A stretch of DNA of 64,000 bases from Ferruginibacter sp. (GTDB lineage: Bacteria > Bacteroidota > Bacteroidia > Chitinophagales > Chitinophagaceae). Location: assembly GCA_013141115.1 (NCBI GenBank), contig JABFRP010000002.1:2716647-2780646 (forward strand), written 5' to 3'. The notes under the pieces are model-generated. The model saw only the letters and a list, made by a program, of their open reading frames with translations. It was not told the DNA's origin and did no database searches. The position numbers and the translations under genes were made by a program. This document shows, one piece after another, positions 50,698-62,000 of this stretch. Each line of letters starts with the position of its first letter. Within the stretch, counting starts at the first letter, position 1.

Positions 50698-53109
50698 TCA
50701 ATTATCAATTCTCATTTTGTAAAACGAACGCCATACAAAAACCAATGCAATAGCAAGAAATACCAAACCAAAGTAAGGTGCCATATCCCTAAAGCTTTCT
50801 GATATAGATATTTCCATAGCCAGTAAACCAAACAATGTGGTGAATTTGATGATGGGATTTAACGCAACTGATGAAGTATCTTTAAATGGATCACCTACGG
50901 TATCACCCACTACAGTTGCATCATGCAACGGTGTTCCTTTTTCTTTAAGATCAACTTCCACTACTTTTTTTGCATTATCCCATGCGCCACCGGCATTGGC
51001 CATAAACACTGCCTGAAACAAACCAAACACAGCAATTGCCAATAAATAACTTACAAATAAACTTACTGCATTTACGCCGCCTACGCTTGATGGTGAGGAT
51101 AAAAATGCAAAGGCCAGCGAGAAAAAGAACACCGCAATAAAAATATTGAACATTCCTTTTTGTGCATATTGTGTACAGATTTTCACTACATCTTTCGACA
51201 TTTGCAGGTCGGCTTTTTTAGGTGCATCGGGGTCGAGGTTGATATTATCTTTAATATATTTTACAGCCCTGTAAGCGCCTGTGGTAACGGCCTGTAGCGA
51301 TGCTCCGGTAAACCAGTAAATAACACCACCACCAATAATAACACCTAAAATAGTGTAAGGGTTTAAAAGGTTCAGCACTTTTTCCGGTTCAATATTAAGT
51401 GTTGTTTTTATCATCAGTATCAAAGAAAATATCATGGTGGTGGCACCGGCAACTGCCGTACCTATCAATACAGGTTTTGCTGTAGCTTTAAATGTATTGC
51501 CTGCCTCATCATTTTTTTCCAGGTAATATTTTGCCTTTTCCCAATCGGGTTTAAAGCCAAAATCTTTTTCAATTTCTGCATCAATATTGGGTACTTCTTC
51601 AATTAAGGATAATTCATAAATAGATTGTGCATTATCTGTAACAGGGCCATAACTGTCTACTGCAATAGTTACGGGTCCCATGCCCAGCATACCAAATGCC
51701 ACAAGACCAAAAGAAAAAATAGATGGGTAGATCATTATTTCATCCAAGCCGAAAGTGCTGATGAAATAAGCCATAAACATCAGTACAAAAAATACTGCAC
51801 CTTTCCAGAAGGCAGAAAAATTACCCGCTACTAATCCTGATAATAAAACTAATGAAGCACCACCTTCTCGGCCAGCCCGTACAATTTCTTTTACGTGTAA
51901 AGATTTTGGAGAGGTAAATATTTTGGTGAATTCCGGTATTAGTGCAGCACCAATTGTACCACAACTGATGATAGCAGAAAGTATCCACCACATTTCTGTA
52001 TTGCCATTTAGGTCGGGCAGTAATATCCAGCTTACAATAAAAGTAACAATGATGGAAAGTATAGAAGTGATCCATACCAGATTGGTCAATGGTCTTTCAA
52101 AATCAATATCTTCTTTTTTACTGTATAGCGCATTGCTGATAAAATTATTTATCCAGAAAGATAAAACAGAAGTGATCACCATCATTATCCGCATGGCAAA
52201 TATCCATATCAGTAATTCAGTTTGAATACCTGCACCGCTAACGGCTAATAAGATAAAGGAGATCAATGCCACACCTGTTACACCGTAAGTTTCAAAACCA
52301 TCGGCGGTAGGGCCAACAGAATCACCTGCATTATCACCGGTACAATCTGCAATTACGCCGGGGTTACGTGGATCATCTTCACCAATTTTAAAAACCACTT
52401 TCATCAGGTCGGAACCAATGTCGGCAATTTTTGTAAATATACCTCCGGCAATTCTTAACACTGATGCACCTAAAGATTCTCCAATGGCAAAACCTATAAA
52501 ACAAGCACCTGCAAGTTTGCCGGGCATCAGCAATAAAATAATTAACATCATCATCAGCTCCACACAAATCAGTACCACACCAATGCTCATACCAGAGTTT
52601 AACGGAATTTTTAAAAGGTTAAGTGGTTGCCTTTTTAATGATGCAAAGGCCATACGGGCATTGGCCAGTGTATTCATCCTTATACCAAATGCGGCAACAA
52701 TATAAGACCCCATCATGCCAATGATTGTCCAGGTGATGATTAACAACACACCACCAAATCCAAATAATGCTTTTCCTTCATGATCTTTGGCTAAAAAACC
52801 AAAATAAAATGTAACTACTGTACCAATAAAAACAAACAGTATGGCTAACAACTTGCCTTGTTGTTTTAAATAGGTGCTGCAGGTTTGATAAATAATTTCA
52901 GAAATCTCCAGCATGCTTTTGTGTGCAGGTAGTTTTCTTATTTTCATATAATGGTATAAACCAAATACAAGCCCAAGTGCGGTAACTAAAAACCCCCAGT
53001 ACAATGTTGGGTCGGCATGAATGGCATCGGGTATTTGTAAATCGGCTTCGCCTGCCTGAACAAGAAAAGGTACAAGAAGGCTACAAAGAAAAATGCTGAA
53101 CTTTTTCAT
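50698..53109 (-). CDS. hppA: membrane-bound ion-pumping pyrophosphatase
   Basis: This enzyme couples hydrolysis of PPi to pumping of H+ and/or Na+ across the inner membrane. Signature sites are DDPRNPGVIADCTGDNAGDSVG and, at the C terminus, GGAWDNAKK and HDATVVGDTVGDPFKDTSS. About sixteen hydrophobic segments are visible. I chose ATG 53109 (MKKFSIFLCSLLVPF, 803 aa) because it gives a signal-like first helix. The K+-dependence motif reads GNTFKATAK, with Lys at the position that is Ala in K+-dependent enzymes. Ion specificity is not certain. Confidence 0.94.
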   Translation of the reverse strand: MKKFSIFLCSLLVPFLVQAGEADLQIPDAIHADPTLYWGFLVTALGLVFGLYHYMKIRKLPAHKSMLEISEIIYQTCSTYLKQQGKLLAILFVFIGTVVTFYFGFLAKDHEGKALFGFGGVLLIITWTIIGMMGSYIVAAFGIRMNTLANARMAFASLKRQPLNLLKIPLNSGMSIGVVLICVELMMMLIILLLMPGKLAGACFIGFAIGESLGASVLRIAGGIFTKIADIGSDLMKVVFKIGEDDPRNPGVIADCTGDNAGDSVGPTADGFETYGVTGVALISFILLAVSGAGIQTELLIWIFAMRIMMVITSVLSFWINNFISNALYSKKEDIDFERPLTNLVWITSILSIIVTFIVSWILLPDLNGNTEMWWILSAIISCGTIGAALIPEFTKIFTSPKSLHVKEIVRAGREGGASLVLLSGLVAGNFSAFWKGAVFFVLMFMAYFISTFGLDEIMIYPSIFSFGLVAFGMLGMGPVTIAVDSYGPVTDNAQSIYELSLIEEVPNIDAEIEKDFGFKPDWEKAKYYLEKNDEAGNTFKATAKPVLIGTAVAGATTMIFSLILMIKTTLNIEPEKVLNLLNPYTILGVIIGGGVIYWFTGASLQAVTTGAYRAVKYIKDNINLDPDAPKKADLQMSKDVVKICTQYAQKGMFNIFIAVFFFSLAFAFLSSPSSVGGVNAVSLFVSYLLAIAVFGLFQAVFMANAGGAWDNAKKVVEVDLKEKGTPLHDATVVGDTVGDPFKDTSSVALNPIIKFTTLFGLLAMEISISESFRDMAPYFGLVFLAIALVFVWRSFYKMRIDN

Positions 53110-53200
53110 AATATATACATTTTGAAATTTGCGGAGAGCGTGGAAAGGATTTAGCACAACACATCGTAATCGGTAGTATTAAAACAAAAAATAGAATGAA

Positions 53201-53208
53201 CAAAGTTA
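53201..53208 (-). promoter_or_regulatory. putative -7 box of hppA
   Basis: TAACTTTG on the minus strand matches TAnnTTTG, about 90 bp before the chosen start. No good -33 TTG is seen. The stretch 53210-53460 contains only a small TTACTGAT/ATCAGTAA hairpin (near 53230) and no gene I can support. Confidence 0.35.
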
Positions 53209-53460
53209 GATGGGGTTATTGGGTGTTTACTGATGCTTATCAGTAAAAAAACAGTTTGTGGTCATTGCTTTTAGGCGTTTTGCGGAATATTTTTTTACGC
53301 AAACGTTGCCGGAGTTAGGAGTGGCTTAAGTGCTAAGTAATGAGTTGTTTTTGGGGACAAGTTGCGGTTCTCTCGGCAACATTATTGCACTGTTTATCCC
53401 GGGGAACAAGAGATACTTTTGTGCTGCGTATCGTTGGCGGACTTTTACCGAAGCATAAAT

Positions 53461-53494
53461 AAAAAAGCAAAATCCAACCTTAGCTGGATTTTGC
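53461..53494 (-). terminator. minus-strand terminator next to the CRISPR array
   Basis: GCAAAATCCA/TGGATTTTGC (10 bp, perfect) is followed on the minus strand by TTTTTTATTT. It would stop transcripts running leftward through the array and so shields hppA. Confidence 0.75.
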
Positions 53495-53546
53495 AAGGAG
53501 CAGATTGGCATAGCCGCTCTGCCTGATAAAGATAAATAAAACTATC
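53495..53546 (+). promoter_or_regulatory. putative CRISPR leader
   Basis: The ~50 bp between the minus-strand terminator and the first repeat is the only leader candidate on the upstream side of the plus-strand array. No consensus promoter is obvious in it. Confidence 0.35.
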
Positions 53547-56362
53547 GTTGTGATTTGCTTTCAAACATTTAACTAACTTAGTTCTTTAACAACTTCTTTT
53601 AAGGTCTATTAGTGGTGCGTTGGTTGTGATTTGCTTTCAAACATTTAACTAACTTAGTTCTTTAACAACAGAAGGTACCGAAATGATGGTAGATAAAAGG
53701 TTGTGATTTGCTTTCAAACATTTAACTAACTTAGTTCTTTAACAACAGTTACCGTTTTTAGATTTGGAAGTAGGGGGTTGTGATTTGCTTTCAAACATTT
53801 AACTAACTTAGTTCTTTAACAACGTATTCGTAAATTAATTGTATCTATCATTGTTGTGATTTGCTTTCAAACATTTAACTAACTTAGTTCTTTAACAACT
53901 AAAACAGGGCCGATTAAAGTACTGCTCTGTTGTGATTTGCTTTCAAACATTTAACTAACTTAGTTCTTTAACAACAGCAAACAAAGTCCAGTTCCTGAAA
54001 CGGATGTTGTGATTTGCTTTCAAACATTTAACTAACTTAGTTCTTTAACAACAAAAAATATTTGCTAAGTGCAATCAATTTTGTTGTGATTTGCTTTCAA
54101 ACATTTAACTAACTTAGTTCTTTAACAACGTTGCGGTAAGCATAGCGCAATAGTACAGGGTTGTGATTTGCTTTCAAACATTTAACTAACTTAGTTCTTT
54201 AACAACAACGGTATCGTTGAAGTGACTAAGGACGGTGTTGTGATTTGCTTTCAAACATTTAACTAACTTAGTTCTTTAACAACCATGTACATGTGGATGG
54301 TGTGTATAAGGTTGTTGTGATTTGCTTTCAAACATTTAACTAACTTAGTTCTTTAACAACCCGGCTGATGCTGTAGTGATTGCTGCTTCTGTTGTGATTT
54401 GCTTTCAAACATTTAACTAACTTAGTTCTTTAACAACAATGGTAGTGAAGCCAGGGAAATAAATGATAGTTGTGATTTGCTTTCAAACATTTAACTAACT
54501 TAGTTCTTTAACAACTGAAAAGTTTGAGGCTATAATGCAGCGTGTGTTGTGATTTGCTTTCAAACATTTAACTAACTTAGTTCTTTAACAACGCCAAAAG
54601 AATTTTTATACCCTTTTACCTGTTGTGATTTGCTTTCAAACATTTAACTAACTTAGTTCTTTAACAACTTAGTAAATCTACCATAAAAACAAGTATAAGT
54701 TGTGATTTGCTTTCAAACATTTAACTAACTTAGTTCTTTAACAACTGTAAGTACATTCAAAATTGTAAACACCCCGTTGTGATTTGCTTTCAAACATTTA
54801 ACTAACTTAGTTCTTTAACAACCTTTTAGCCGTAACCTTTGCGCCGTTATGTGTTGTGATTTGCTTTCAAACATTTAACTAACTTAGTTCTTTAACAACT
54901 TGTAATTATTAATTTTATTGTAAAGGCAAGTTGTGATTTGCTTTCAAACATTTAACTAACTTAGTTCTTTAACAACAAGGATTTAAATCTTCTTTACGTT
55001 CTAAAAGTTGTGATTTGCTTTCAAACATTTAACTAACTTAGTTCTTTAACAACCCTAAACGCTTAAACCATCAATTCGCCAATGTTGTGATTTGCTTTCA
55101 AACATTTAACTAACTTAGTTCTTTAACAACAAAGTTTAAACAATTGTCTGCTGGAATTAAGTTGTGATTTGCTTTCAAACATTTAACTAACTTAGTTCTT
55201 TAACAACGCCGGTGCCAAACAATTACGTGCCGAGTTAGTTGTGATTTGCTTTCAAACATTTAACTAACTTAGTTCTTTAACAACTGACGATGCATATGGC
55301 AATTTAACCATACAGTTGTGATTTGCTTTCAAACATTTAACTAACTTAGTTCTTTAACAACTCCATGGCAGTTTTTAATTGGTAAGGGTTGGTTGTGATT
55401 TGCTTTCAAACATTTAACTAACTTAGTTCTTTAACAACAGCGAAAGCCCAAACGAACATGGTTTTTATGTTGTGATTTGCTTTCAAACATTTAACTAACT
55501 TAGTTCTTTAACAACATCTTCTGAAGGAGTTATTTTATCATCAGAGTTGTGATTTGCTTTCAAACATTTAACTAACTTAGTTCTTTAACAACATGTTTGT
55601 AATATTTTTAGAAGTGTCTTTAGTTGTGATTTGCTTTCAAACATTTAACTAACTTAGTTCTTTAACAACTCTTTTTTGATTTCCTTAAAGAATATCTTGT
55701 TGTGATTTGCTTTCAAACATTTAACTAACTTAGTTCTTTAACAACTAACAACAATACAATGAATGTCTTCAACCAGTTGTGATTTGCTTTCAAACATTTA
55801 ACTAACTTAGTTCTTTAACAACTAATAGCATTTTGTAGCTGCACCAGCACCAGTTGTGATTTGCTTTCAAACATTTAACTAACTTAGTTCTTTAACAACT
55901 TCAGCGGTTTAATATTAGCAGCGGCACGGGTTGTGATTTGCTTTCAAACATTTAACTAACTTAGTTCTTTAACAACGCCGACTACGACAGCATAATGAAT
56001 TACATGTTGTGATTTGCTTTCAAACATTTAACTAACTTAGTTCTTTAACAACTCCGCTTTTATCATCGCAATAGTTTCTTCGGTTGTGATTTGCTTTCAA
56101 ACATTTAACTAACTTAGTTCTTTAACAACACCGCTATGTTTTTAAATGGTGAGTTTACCGTTGTGATTTGCTTTCAAACATTTAACTAACTTAGTTCTTT
56201 AACAACTTATTTATGATGATCATGTTTTTTTACCAGGTTGTGATTTGCTTTCAAACATTTAACTAACTTAGTTCTTTAACAACCATTGCTTATAATCAAA
56301 GTAGCTATTTTAGCTGTTGTGATTTGCTTTCAAACATTTAACTAACTTAGTTCTTTAACAAC
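53547..56362 (+). CRISPR. type II-C CRISPR array: 37 repeats, 36 spacers
   Basis: Repeats are 47 nt and, by eye, all identical, including the first and last. They start GTTGTGATTTGCTTTC and end TTCTTTAACAAC, with a 5-bp terminal inverted repeat GTTGT/ACAAC and an internal ACTAA/TTAGT palindrome. Spacers are mostly 30 nt (29-32). The repeat 5' end pairs with the tracrRNA anti-repeat, so crRNAs are read from the plus strand, convergent with the cas genes. The array is followed by a plus-strand terminator. No two spacers look alike. The uniform repeats suggest recent or ongoing activity. Confidence 0.98.
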
Positions 56363-56450
56363 AGGGTTTGCCGAAATGCTTACTGGTATTGGTTCTAAGT
56401 TGAATTTTAGGAATAAAAATCTGCCCTTCGGTTCATTTTTTTATTCCTGT
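56363..56450 (+). other. array trailer with possible degenerate terminal unit
   Basis: About 29 nt after the last perfect repeat, GTTCTAAGTTG at 56392 partly matches the repeat start. The intervening 29 nt could be a decayed spacer. An 11-bp hairpin (AGGAATAAAAA/TTTTTATTCCT) follows. Confidence 0.3.
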
Positions 56451-56482
56451 TTTGCTTAAAAAGTTGTTGTTAAAAATGATCA

Positions 56483-56518
56483 AAGCCTGCTGGTTTATTG
56501 GCCAGCAGGCTTTTTTTT
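56483..56518 (+). terminator. intrinsic terminator after the CRISPR array
   Basis: AAGCCTGCTGG/CCAGCAGGCTT (11 bp, perfect) followed by a T8 run, 120 bp past the last repeat on the plus strand. It supports plus-strand transcription of the array. Confidence 0.88.
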
Positions 56519-56536
56519 GGCAGTGGTGCAAATAAT

Positions 56537-56608
56537 GGGCAGATCCCTCGCTATGCTCGGGATGACAGCAAGGTTGGGCAGATCCTTCGCTACGCTCAGG
56601 ATGACAGC
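56537..56608. repeat. GGATGACA-type interspersed repeats, two units
   Basis: CAGATCCCTCGCTATGCTCG and CAGATCCTTCGCTACGCTCA, each continuing to GGATGACAGC. The same ~30-bp unit recurs at 56970-57050 (as an inverted pair) and in the tandem block 57411-58150. Confidence 0.75.
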
Positions 56609-56619
56609 CGCTTTCAACA

Positions 56620-57049
<430 letters not shown>

Positions 57050-57051
<2 letters not shown>

Positions 57052-57361
57052 ATATTTCATCATTTAAAAATTTCCATTCCGGGTTAAGTGTATTGATCAA
57101 CGCTTCTTTTTTACTTCGCCTCCAGCCTTTAATTTCTTTTTCTCTTGCAATAGCATTTTCTACCTGATGAAATCTTTCGTAATACAGTAAAAAATAAGCA
57201 TTGTATTGTCCTGCAAAAGATTTGTGCCTGAAGGGTATGGAGTTTTCTTCGTGTTCTTTTAGCCGTCTGTATAAGTCGTTGGTAATGCCGGTGTATAAAA
57301 CGGTTTTGTTTTTATTGGTAACAATGTAAATGTAATAATTATGGCCGCCAGATATTTTCAT
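57050..57361 (-). CDS. GIY-YIG nuclease family protein
   Basis: The product (103 aa from ATG 57361, MKISGGHNYYIYI) carries GIY-YIG family motifs: YYIYIVTNKNKTVLYTGITNDLYRRLKEH at the N terminus, then FLLYYERFHQVENAIAREKEIKGWRRSKK. It is of the short UPF0213-like kind, frequent and often multicopy in Bacteroidota. The upstream ATG (57388) lies in the tandem repeat. It sits between cas1 and cas2 on the same strand; a role in adaptation or crRNA biology is unlikely and unproven. Confidence 0.88.
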
Positions 57362-57377
57362 TACAGTCTGTATTTTA

Positions 57378-58165
57378 TAAATGCTCATTAATGCTTCGCT
57401 CTTTCAACCAAAGCTGTCATCCCGACGAAGGAGGGACCTGCTCATCCAAGCTGCCGGTTGCTATTGAGCAAAGACATACTCACTACACAAAGCCCACTCT
57501 GAATTTCACAAGTCCTCTGCAAATTATTCAAGCCTTTTTTGTTGGCACTCTTTAATGCTGGCCTGCAGCACCGCCGGGCAGATCCTTCGCTACGCTCTGG
57601 ACGACAGCTGCACTTGGACATTGGTGAAAAGCCTGCTATTTATCAATGCTCATGATTGCTTTTTTGTTCCAATCAAAGCTGTCTTCCCGACGAAGGAGGG
57701 ACCTGCTCATCCAAGCTGCCGGTTGCTATTGAGCAAAGACATACTCACTACACAAAGCCCACTCTGAATTTCACAAATTCTCTGCAAATTATTCAAGCCT
57801 TTTTTGTTGGCACTCTTTAATGCCGGCCTGCAGCACCGCCGGGCAGATCCTTCGCTACGCTCTGGACGACAGCTGTACTTGGAGCATTGGCGAAAAGCTT
57901 GCTATTTATCAATGCTCATGATTGCTTTTTTGTTCCAATCAAAGCTGTCATCCCGACGAAGGAGGGACCTGCTCATCCAAGCTGCCAGTTGCTATTCAGC
58001 AAAGACCTACTCACTACACAAAGCCCACTCTGAATTTCACAAGTCCTCTGCAAATTATTCAAGCCTTTTTTGTTGGCACTCTCTAATGCTGGCCCGCAGC
58101 ACCGCCGGGCAGATCCTTCGCTACGCTCTGGACGACAGCTGTACTTGGGCATTTGTACAAAGCCA
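57378..58165. repeat. ~265-bp tandem repeat, about 2.8 copies, between cas1 and the GIY-YIG gene
   Basis: Units begin AAGCTGTC at 57411, 57676 and 57942 (periods 265 and 266 bp). Each contains CGACGAAGGAGGGACCTGCT, TTGAGCAAAGACATACTCAC-like text, CCGCCGGGCAGATCCTTCGC and TTATCAATGCTCATGATTGC-like text. The last segment resembles the region at the GIY-YIG start. Units are nearly identical, so the duplication is recent. No gene is supported in this 780 bp; ORFs on it repeat with it. Confidence 0.85.
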
Positions 58166-58170
58166 TTCAT

Positions 58171-59091
58171 TTAATCTATCGACGGGTATAAAATTTTTCG
58201 TTGCGATCCTTCAAAACATTTACTTAATGATGCCGTTGTTTTTTGAACAGCCACCATTAACGGGCTTTTTTCATTATTAATTATTACATCCATTGCCGGA
58301 ATATTCAACAGGTCTTTTTTCATTGATGGTGTAAGCTCTAAAAATTTGCCATTAAGGTTTACAATGTTAACTACTACTTTATCTACAAAAGGCCGGTAAG
58401 GTTCCATAATATCATCTGCAAGGCAATAGGCATTATATTGATTTTTATGAAAAATACCCAGCGTGGGCAACATGCCACTGGCCACAATGCTACGGGCAAC
58501 CACAGCCCTTAAAATAGCGTAGCCATAATTTAATAAGTTATTAGGTGGCGCTCCTTCACGGTCTCTTTTAAAATCTAAAAAATCGGGAAAAATATTTTTC
58601 CAGTAATAAGCTGCCGCCACAGCTTCATGGTTATCGCCATCGCCGCTTTTTACTTCGTTGGCCCAGTTACGCATATTTTTAGCGGGTACTCGTATATTTT
58701 CCAACAAACCAGCCTGGTTATTTATTTTGCAGCTTACCGTTTGTTGCCATAATTGTTTTTTAAGCGGAATAGTAGCTTCTATCTGCGCCTGAAATTTGGC
58801 GCTTTGTAAACTATGCCCATCTAAATTTAATAACAGGCCGGTGGGGTGGTGGCGGTTATCGCAGGTAATAAAAGCCACATTATTATCCAATAGTTTTGCT
58901 ATTAATGCCTGGCTGATGGTTATTTGCTGATGATCTACTATCAACACACCAATATCTTCAATAGGTACCGTTTTAATTTCTTCGGGCAATGGCTGCCCGT
59001 TTACCATCTCTGTGGGCAATACAATAACCAACTGCTCATCTTTTGTTTTAAGATAAGCAGGATTGCCGAAGTAGAGGGTGCGTTTGATCAT
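58171..59091 (-). CDS. cas1: Cas1 (type II-C)
   Basis: Cas1 is the integrase of spacer acquisition. Start MIKRTLYFGNPAYL at 59091 (306 aa) is preferred; it lies 4 bp after the cas9 stop, so the genes are coupled. The core motif LLNYGYAILRAVVARSIVASGMLPTLGIFHKNQYNAYCLADDIMEPYRPFVD includes the conserved Glu/His/Asp metal ligands (in the usual places). The C terminus runs into the tandem repeats. The preceding cas9 frameshift does not affect cas1. Confidence 0.95.
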   Translation of the reverse strand: MIKRTLYFGNPAYLKTKDEQLVIVLPTEMVNGQPLPEEIKTVPIEDIGVLIVDHQQITISQALIAKLLDNNVAFITCDNRHHPTGLLLNLDGHSLQSAKFQAQIEATIPLKKQLWQQTVSCKINNQAGLLENIRVPAKNMRNWANEVKSGDGDNHEAVAAAYYWKNIFPDFLDFKRDREGAPPNNLLNYGYAILRAVVARSIVASGMLPTLGIFHKNQYNAYCLADDIMEPYRPFVDKVVVNIVNLNGKFLELTPSMKKDLLNIPAMDVIINNEKSPLMVAVQKTTASLSKCFEGSQRKILYPSID

Positions 59092-59095
59092 ATTA

Positions 59096-62000
59096 TCAAC
59101 TTGTAGGTGAAATATTACCCAACCTATCAACTTTTAGCTTAATAAAATTTTCTTTTATTAACTGCTTTTTATCACTAGTTTTTTCAGACTTATTCATGCT
59201 TTCAAATTCTCCTTTTTTTATTTTTGAATCATAAGGTTGTATTAAAGCACTAACATTTGCGGGTAAAAAGTGCACTGAATATTCTTGAGAACTTTTCATA
59301 ATGTAAGTTCTTTCTGCAATCTTTTTCTTATTACTCCAGTCTATTTGATTCATAATTTCTCCCTCTTCAGGTACATATACCAAATCTCCGGGAGAAAGGA
59401 CAATATATTTACTATTCGGGTCTTCATCATGAATCTGCAATCCTTTAGCTAAACGATTAATGCATTCTAAAAAATTAGGAGTACTATATTTTCGTACTAC
59501 TTTTTGTTCGCCATTTTTTTTGTCAATTTCATTTTTTATCTCTACTAAAAAATATTGATTAACACCAGCTACGCCTTCCAAAAGGTAATCACGTAAAGCA
59601 ATTTTGTTTTTTGCTTCACCATCAAGTACCGTTACTTTATTAATAGGATAGGGGGCTTTCTTATAGAGTTGCTCAAGCCCTTCACCTTTAAATGCAATAC
59701 TTGGGGACTTTTCATTCTCTTCTAAATGACTCTTTAATAATGTGGTTAACCAGTTCTTTTCTAAATCTGCATTTGGCATTTTCTTGATTACATCTAAAGT
59801 AAATTTATCATCAATTGTTCTGCGTTTCGAAGCGTATTTAACAAAGCGTAGCAAATCAATTTTATCTAAATTATTTCCTTGTTCATCTTTTATTGGGAAA
59901 TTGGAAAAATACTTAAGAACTTCTTTTTCGCTATTGTTAAACTGAAATAAAACCGTATTTATTTGCTTCCGTAAATCTTTTTTTGCAATTCTCCAATCTT
60001 CGGTATTCCACTCAAATTTTTCTCTTGTATTATAATAAATTTGTTTTTGAATAGCTTTTTTAAAATCAACATTTTTTTGATATTCAGGTTGTGTTACTGT
60101 TCCTAAAGGCAGTGCAAATAATGTTTGTCTTGCTGCAACCCAATATTTATCATCATCAAGTGGTGCTGTTTGGAAATGAATTTTCTTTTCCCACTTCCCT
60201 GGCTCTATTTCTTTCCATTTATAATATTTGTTAATAGCTTTTGAGATAAGTTTGGAAGTAGGCTTGTGAGATACAACTATTGCTTCTATAGCTTCTTTAG
60301 CATCTAAATAAAACCGTTCCCATGGCGTTCCAAACTCTGTCATACCATTTTCCTGATTTTCAAATTGCTTTCTCTTATTTAATAAATATTTCCATTTAGC
60401 CCATTCGCCATATTTAGCAATGTCTTTTTTATTATTGCTTAAAGAATTTAGGCTATTTAAATATTTAATATGGCTTCGGCTTGTACAGGCAATTACTAAA
60501 GCATCTAAAGCATGATGCCGATGGTCAATTCTCTTATAATTTTTGGCAAAATGATAATCACCCTCCTTGGTTTCGCTTGGAAGAATTAATGGTTCTCCTA
60601 AAATGCCTTCGAGCCTTTCAAAACGTGGTTTTAATACTTCTTTCCATAGTTTATTCAGACCCCATTTATTTTTTAAATCTGAGGTTATGCTGCCAGAAGA
60701 ATAAATAACTCCTTCATCGGTATCATTACCTACTGCAATAGGGCGTAAAAATTGTGCGACAGTCCTCGATATGTACTTTGTGTCATTCATTTGTCTTTCT
60801 ACAAAATCTTCGGGTACCTCATATAGCTTCAAGTGACGTTTTTTCTTTTTATTTGTAAATACATTATCAGCAAAGTATTTGTAGTCTTCTATTGATAATA
60901 CGGTTACTTTTTGACCGTTACTTAAATTTATTTCTTTGCCTTGTGAATCTTCTATAAACTGGATTGCCAATCTATTATCTTTTAAAGCGTTTACCTCAGC
61001 TTCAACTACAACCTTATTCCCAAAAGAGTCGTCATAGAATTTGGCTCTTGGGATAATGTGATCTATTTGGTATTTTTCAGTGAATAGTTCACTTAATGGG
61101 ATTGCTTTTCCTGTATACGGGGAACGGTAATTCTGTTCTGCCCAATGTCTGTATTTTTCAATATCTGCATCTTTTACAAATTCGGCATTATTCTTTTTAA
61201 ATAGACCATCAAAAGATTCTTCACCTTCTTTTCCTCCATTTTCTTTCCAGATTCTGAATTTGTCGACATCAGATAAAGAATTTTTATTGAAGTTGGGGTA
61301 TTTTAATTCTTTAAGAAGATTTGCTACTCTTTCCCTTTCTATTCTATTTTTAGAATTTGCTTCCGCTATTTTCTTTCGATCTTCATTATTATTCTTCATT
61401 TCTCTACCTAATTCAACATGTATGTAATCAGGCCTACCCAATTTTTCATTTGCCCATATATCTTTTACAAGGCTTAAGGTTTCTCGTATTATTTTTTCTA
61501 CAACAGGATTGCGAAGAGAATTATAGGGAATTATCTCTTTTATTTTAAAATCTTCTGTTGTTTCATATTTTCCCTCATTTGCCCTTTCACTATGGCGACC
61601 ATAAACCACATAAGAAGCAATATAAGTTGGGAGTTCTGCAAAATCAGTAATTGAGTTAAGGTTCAGTTTTTGTATTTCATCTCTTACTTTATCTGAAATT
61701 GTTTCATCAAACTCGCCATCAATTATTTTATTTATTCTTTCTAAAGTGTTTTTGTCAAAATCTTCACTCCAGTATTTTCCACAACGCAGTAAAGGCAATA
61801 ATTTATTAATTGCTTTTGCAGATAATGAAGCGTATTGGCTTTTAAATTCAGGGAGTTTTGAAATGTGATTTATAACCGCTTCTGGAAAATTAAAATATTT
61901 CTTATTCTTTAATGCAGATATAATTTCACTTTCTTCCGGCAGTGAATAAACAATATGCCATAGTTGATTGAATAGCTTTCTGTCTTTTAAATACAATTCG

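Noticed and set aside
53225-53250. TTACTGAT/ATCAGTAA hairpin as a terminator
   Set aside because: The adjacent run is A on the plus strand after the stem and precedes the stem on the minus strand, so it fits neither direction.
53326-53511. 61-aa minus-strand ORF upstream of hppA
   Set aside because: It covers the terminator hairpin and has no ribosome-binding or protein-like features.
53547-56362. crRNA transcription from the minus strand, continuing the cas operon
   Set aside because: The tracrRNA anti-repeat pairs with the plus-strand form of the repeat, and the terminators on both sides favour plus-strand transcription.
57804-58280. 158-aa plus-strand ORF and the similar 57555-57767 ORF
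   Set aside because: They lie in the tandem repeat and run into cas1 antisense; similar frames recur in each repeat unit without protein-like features.
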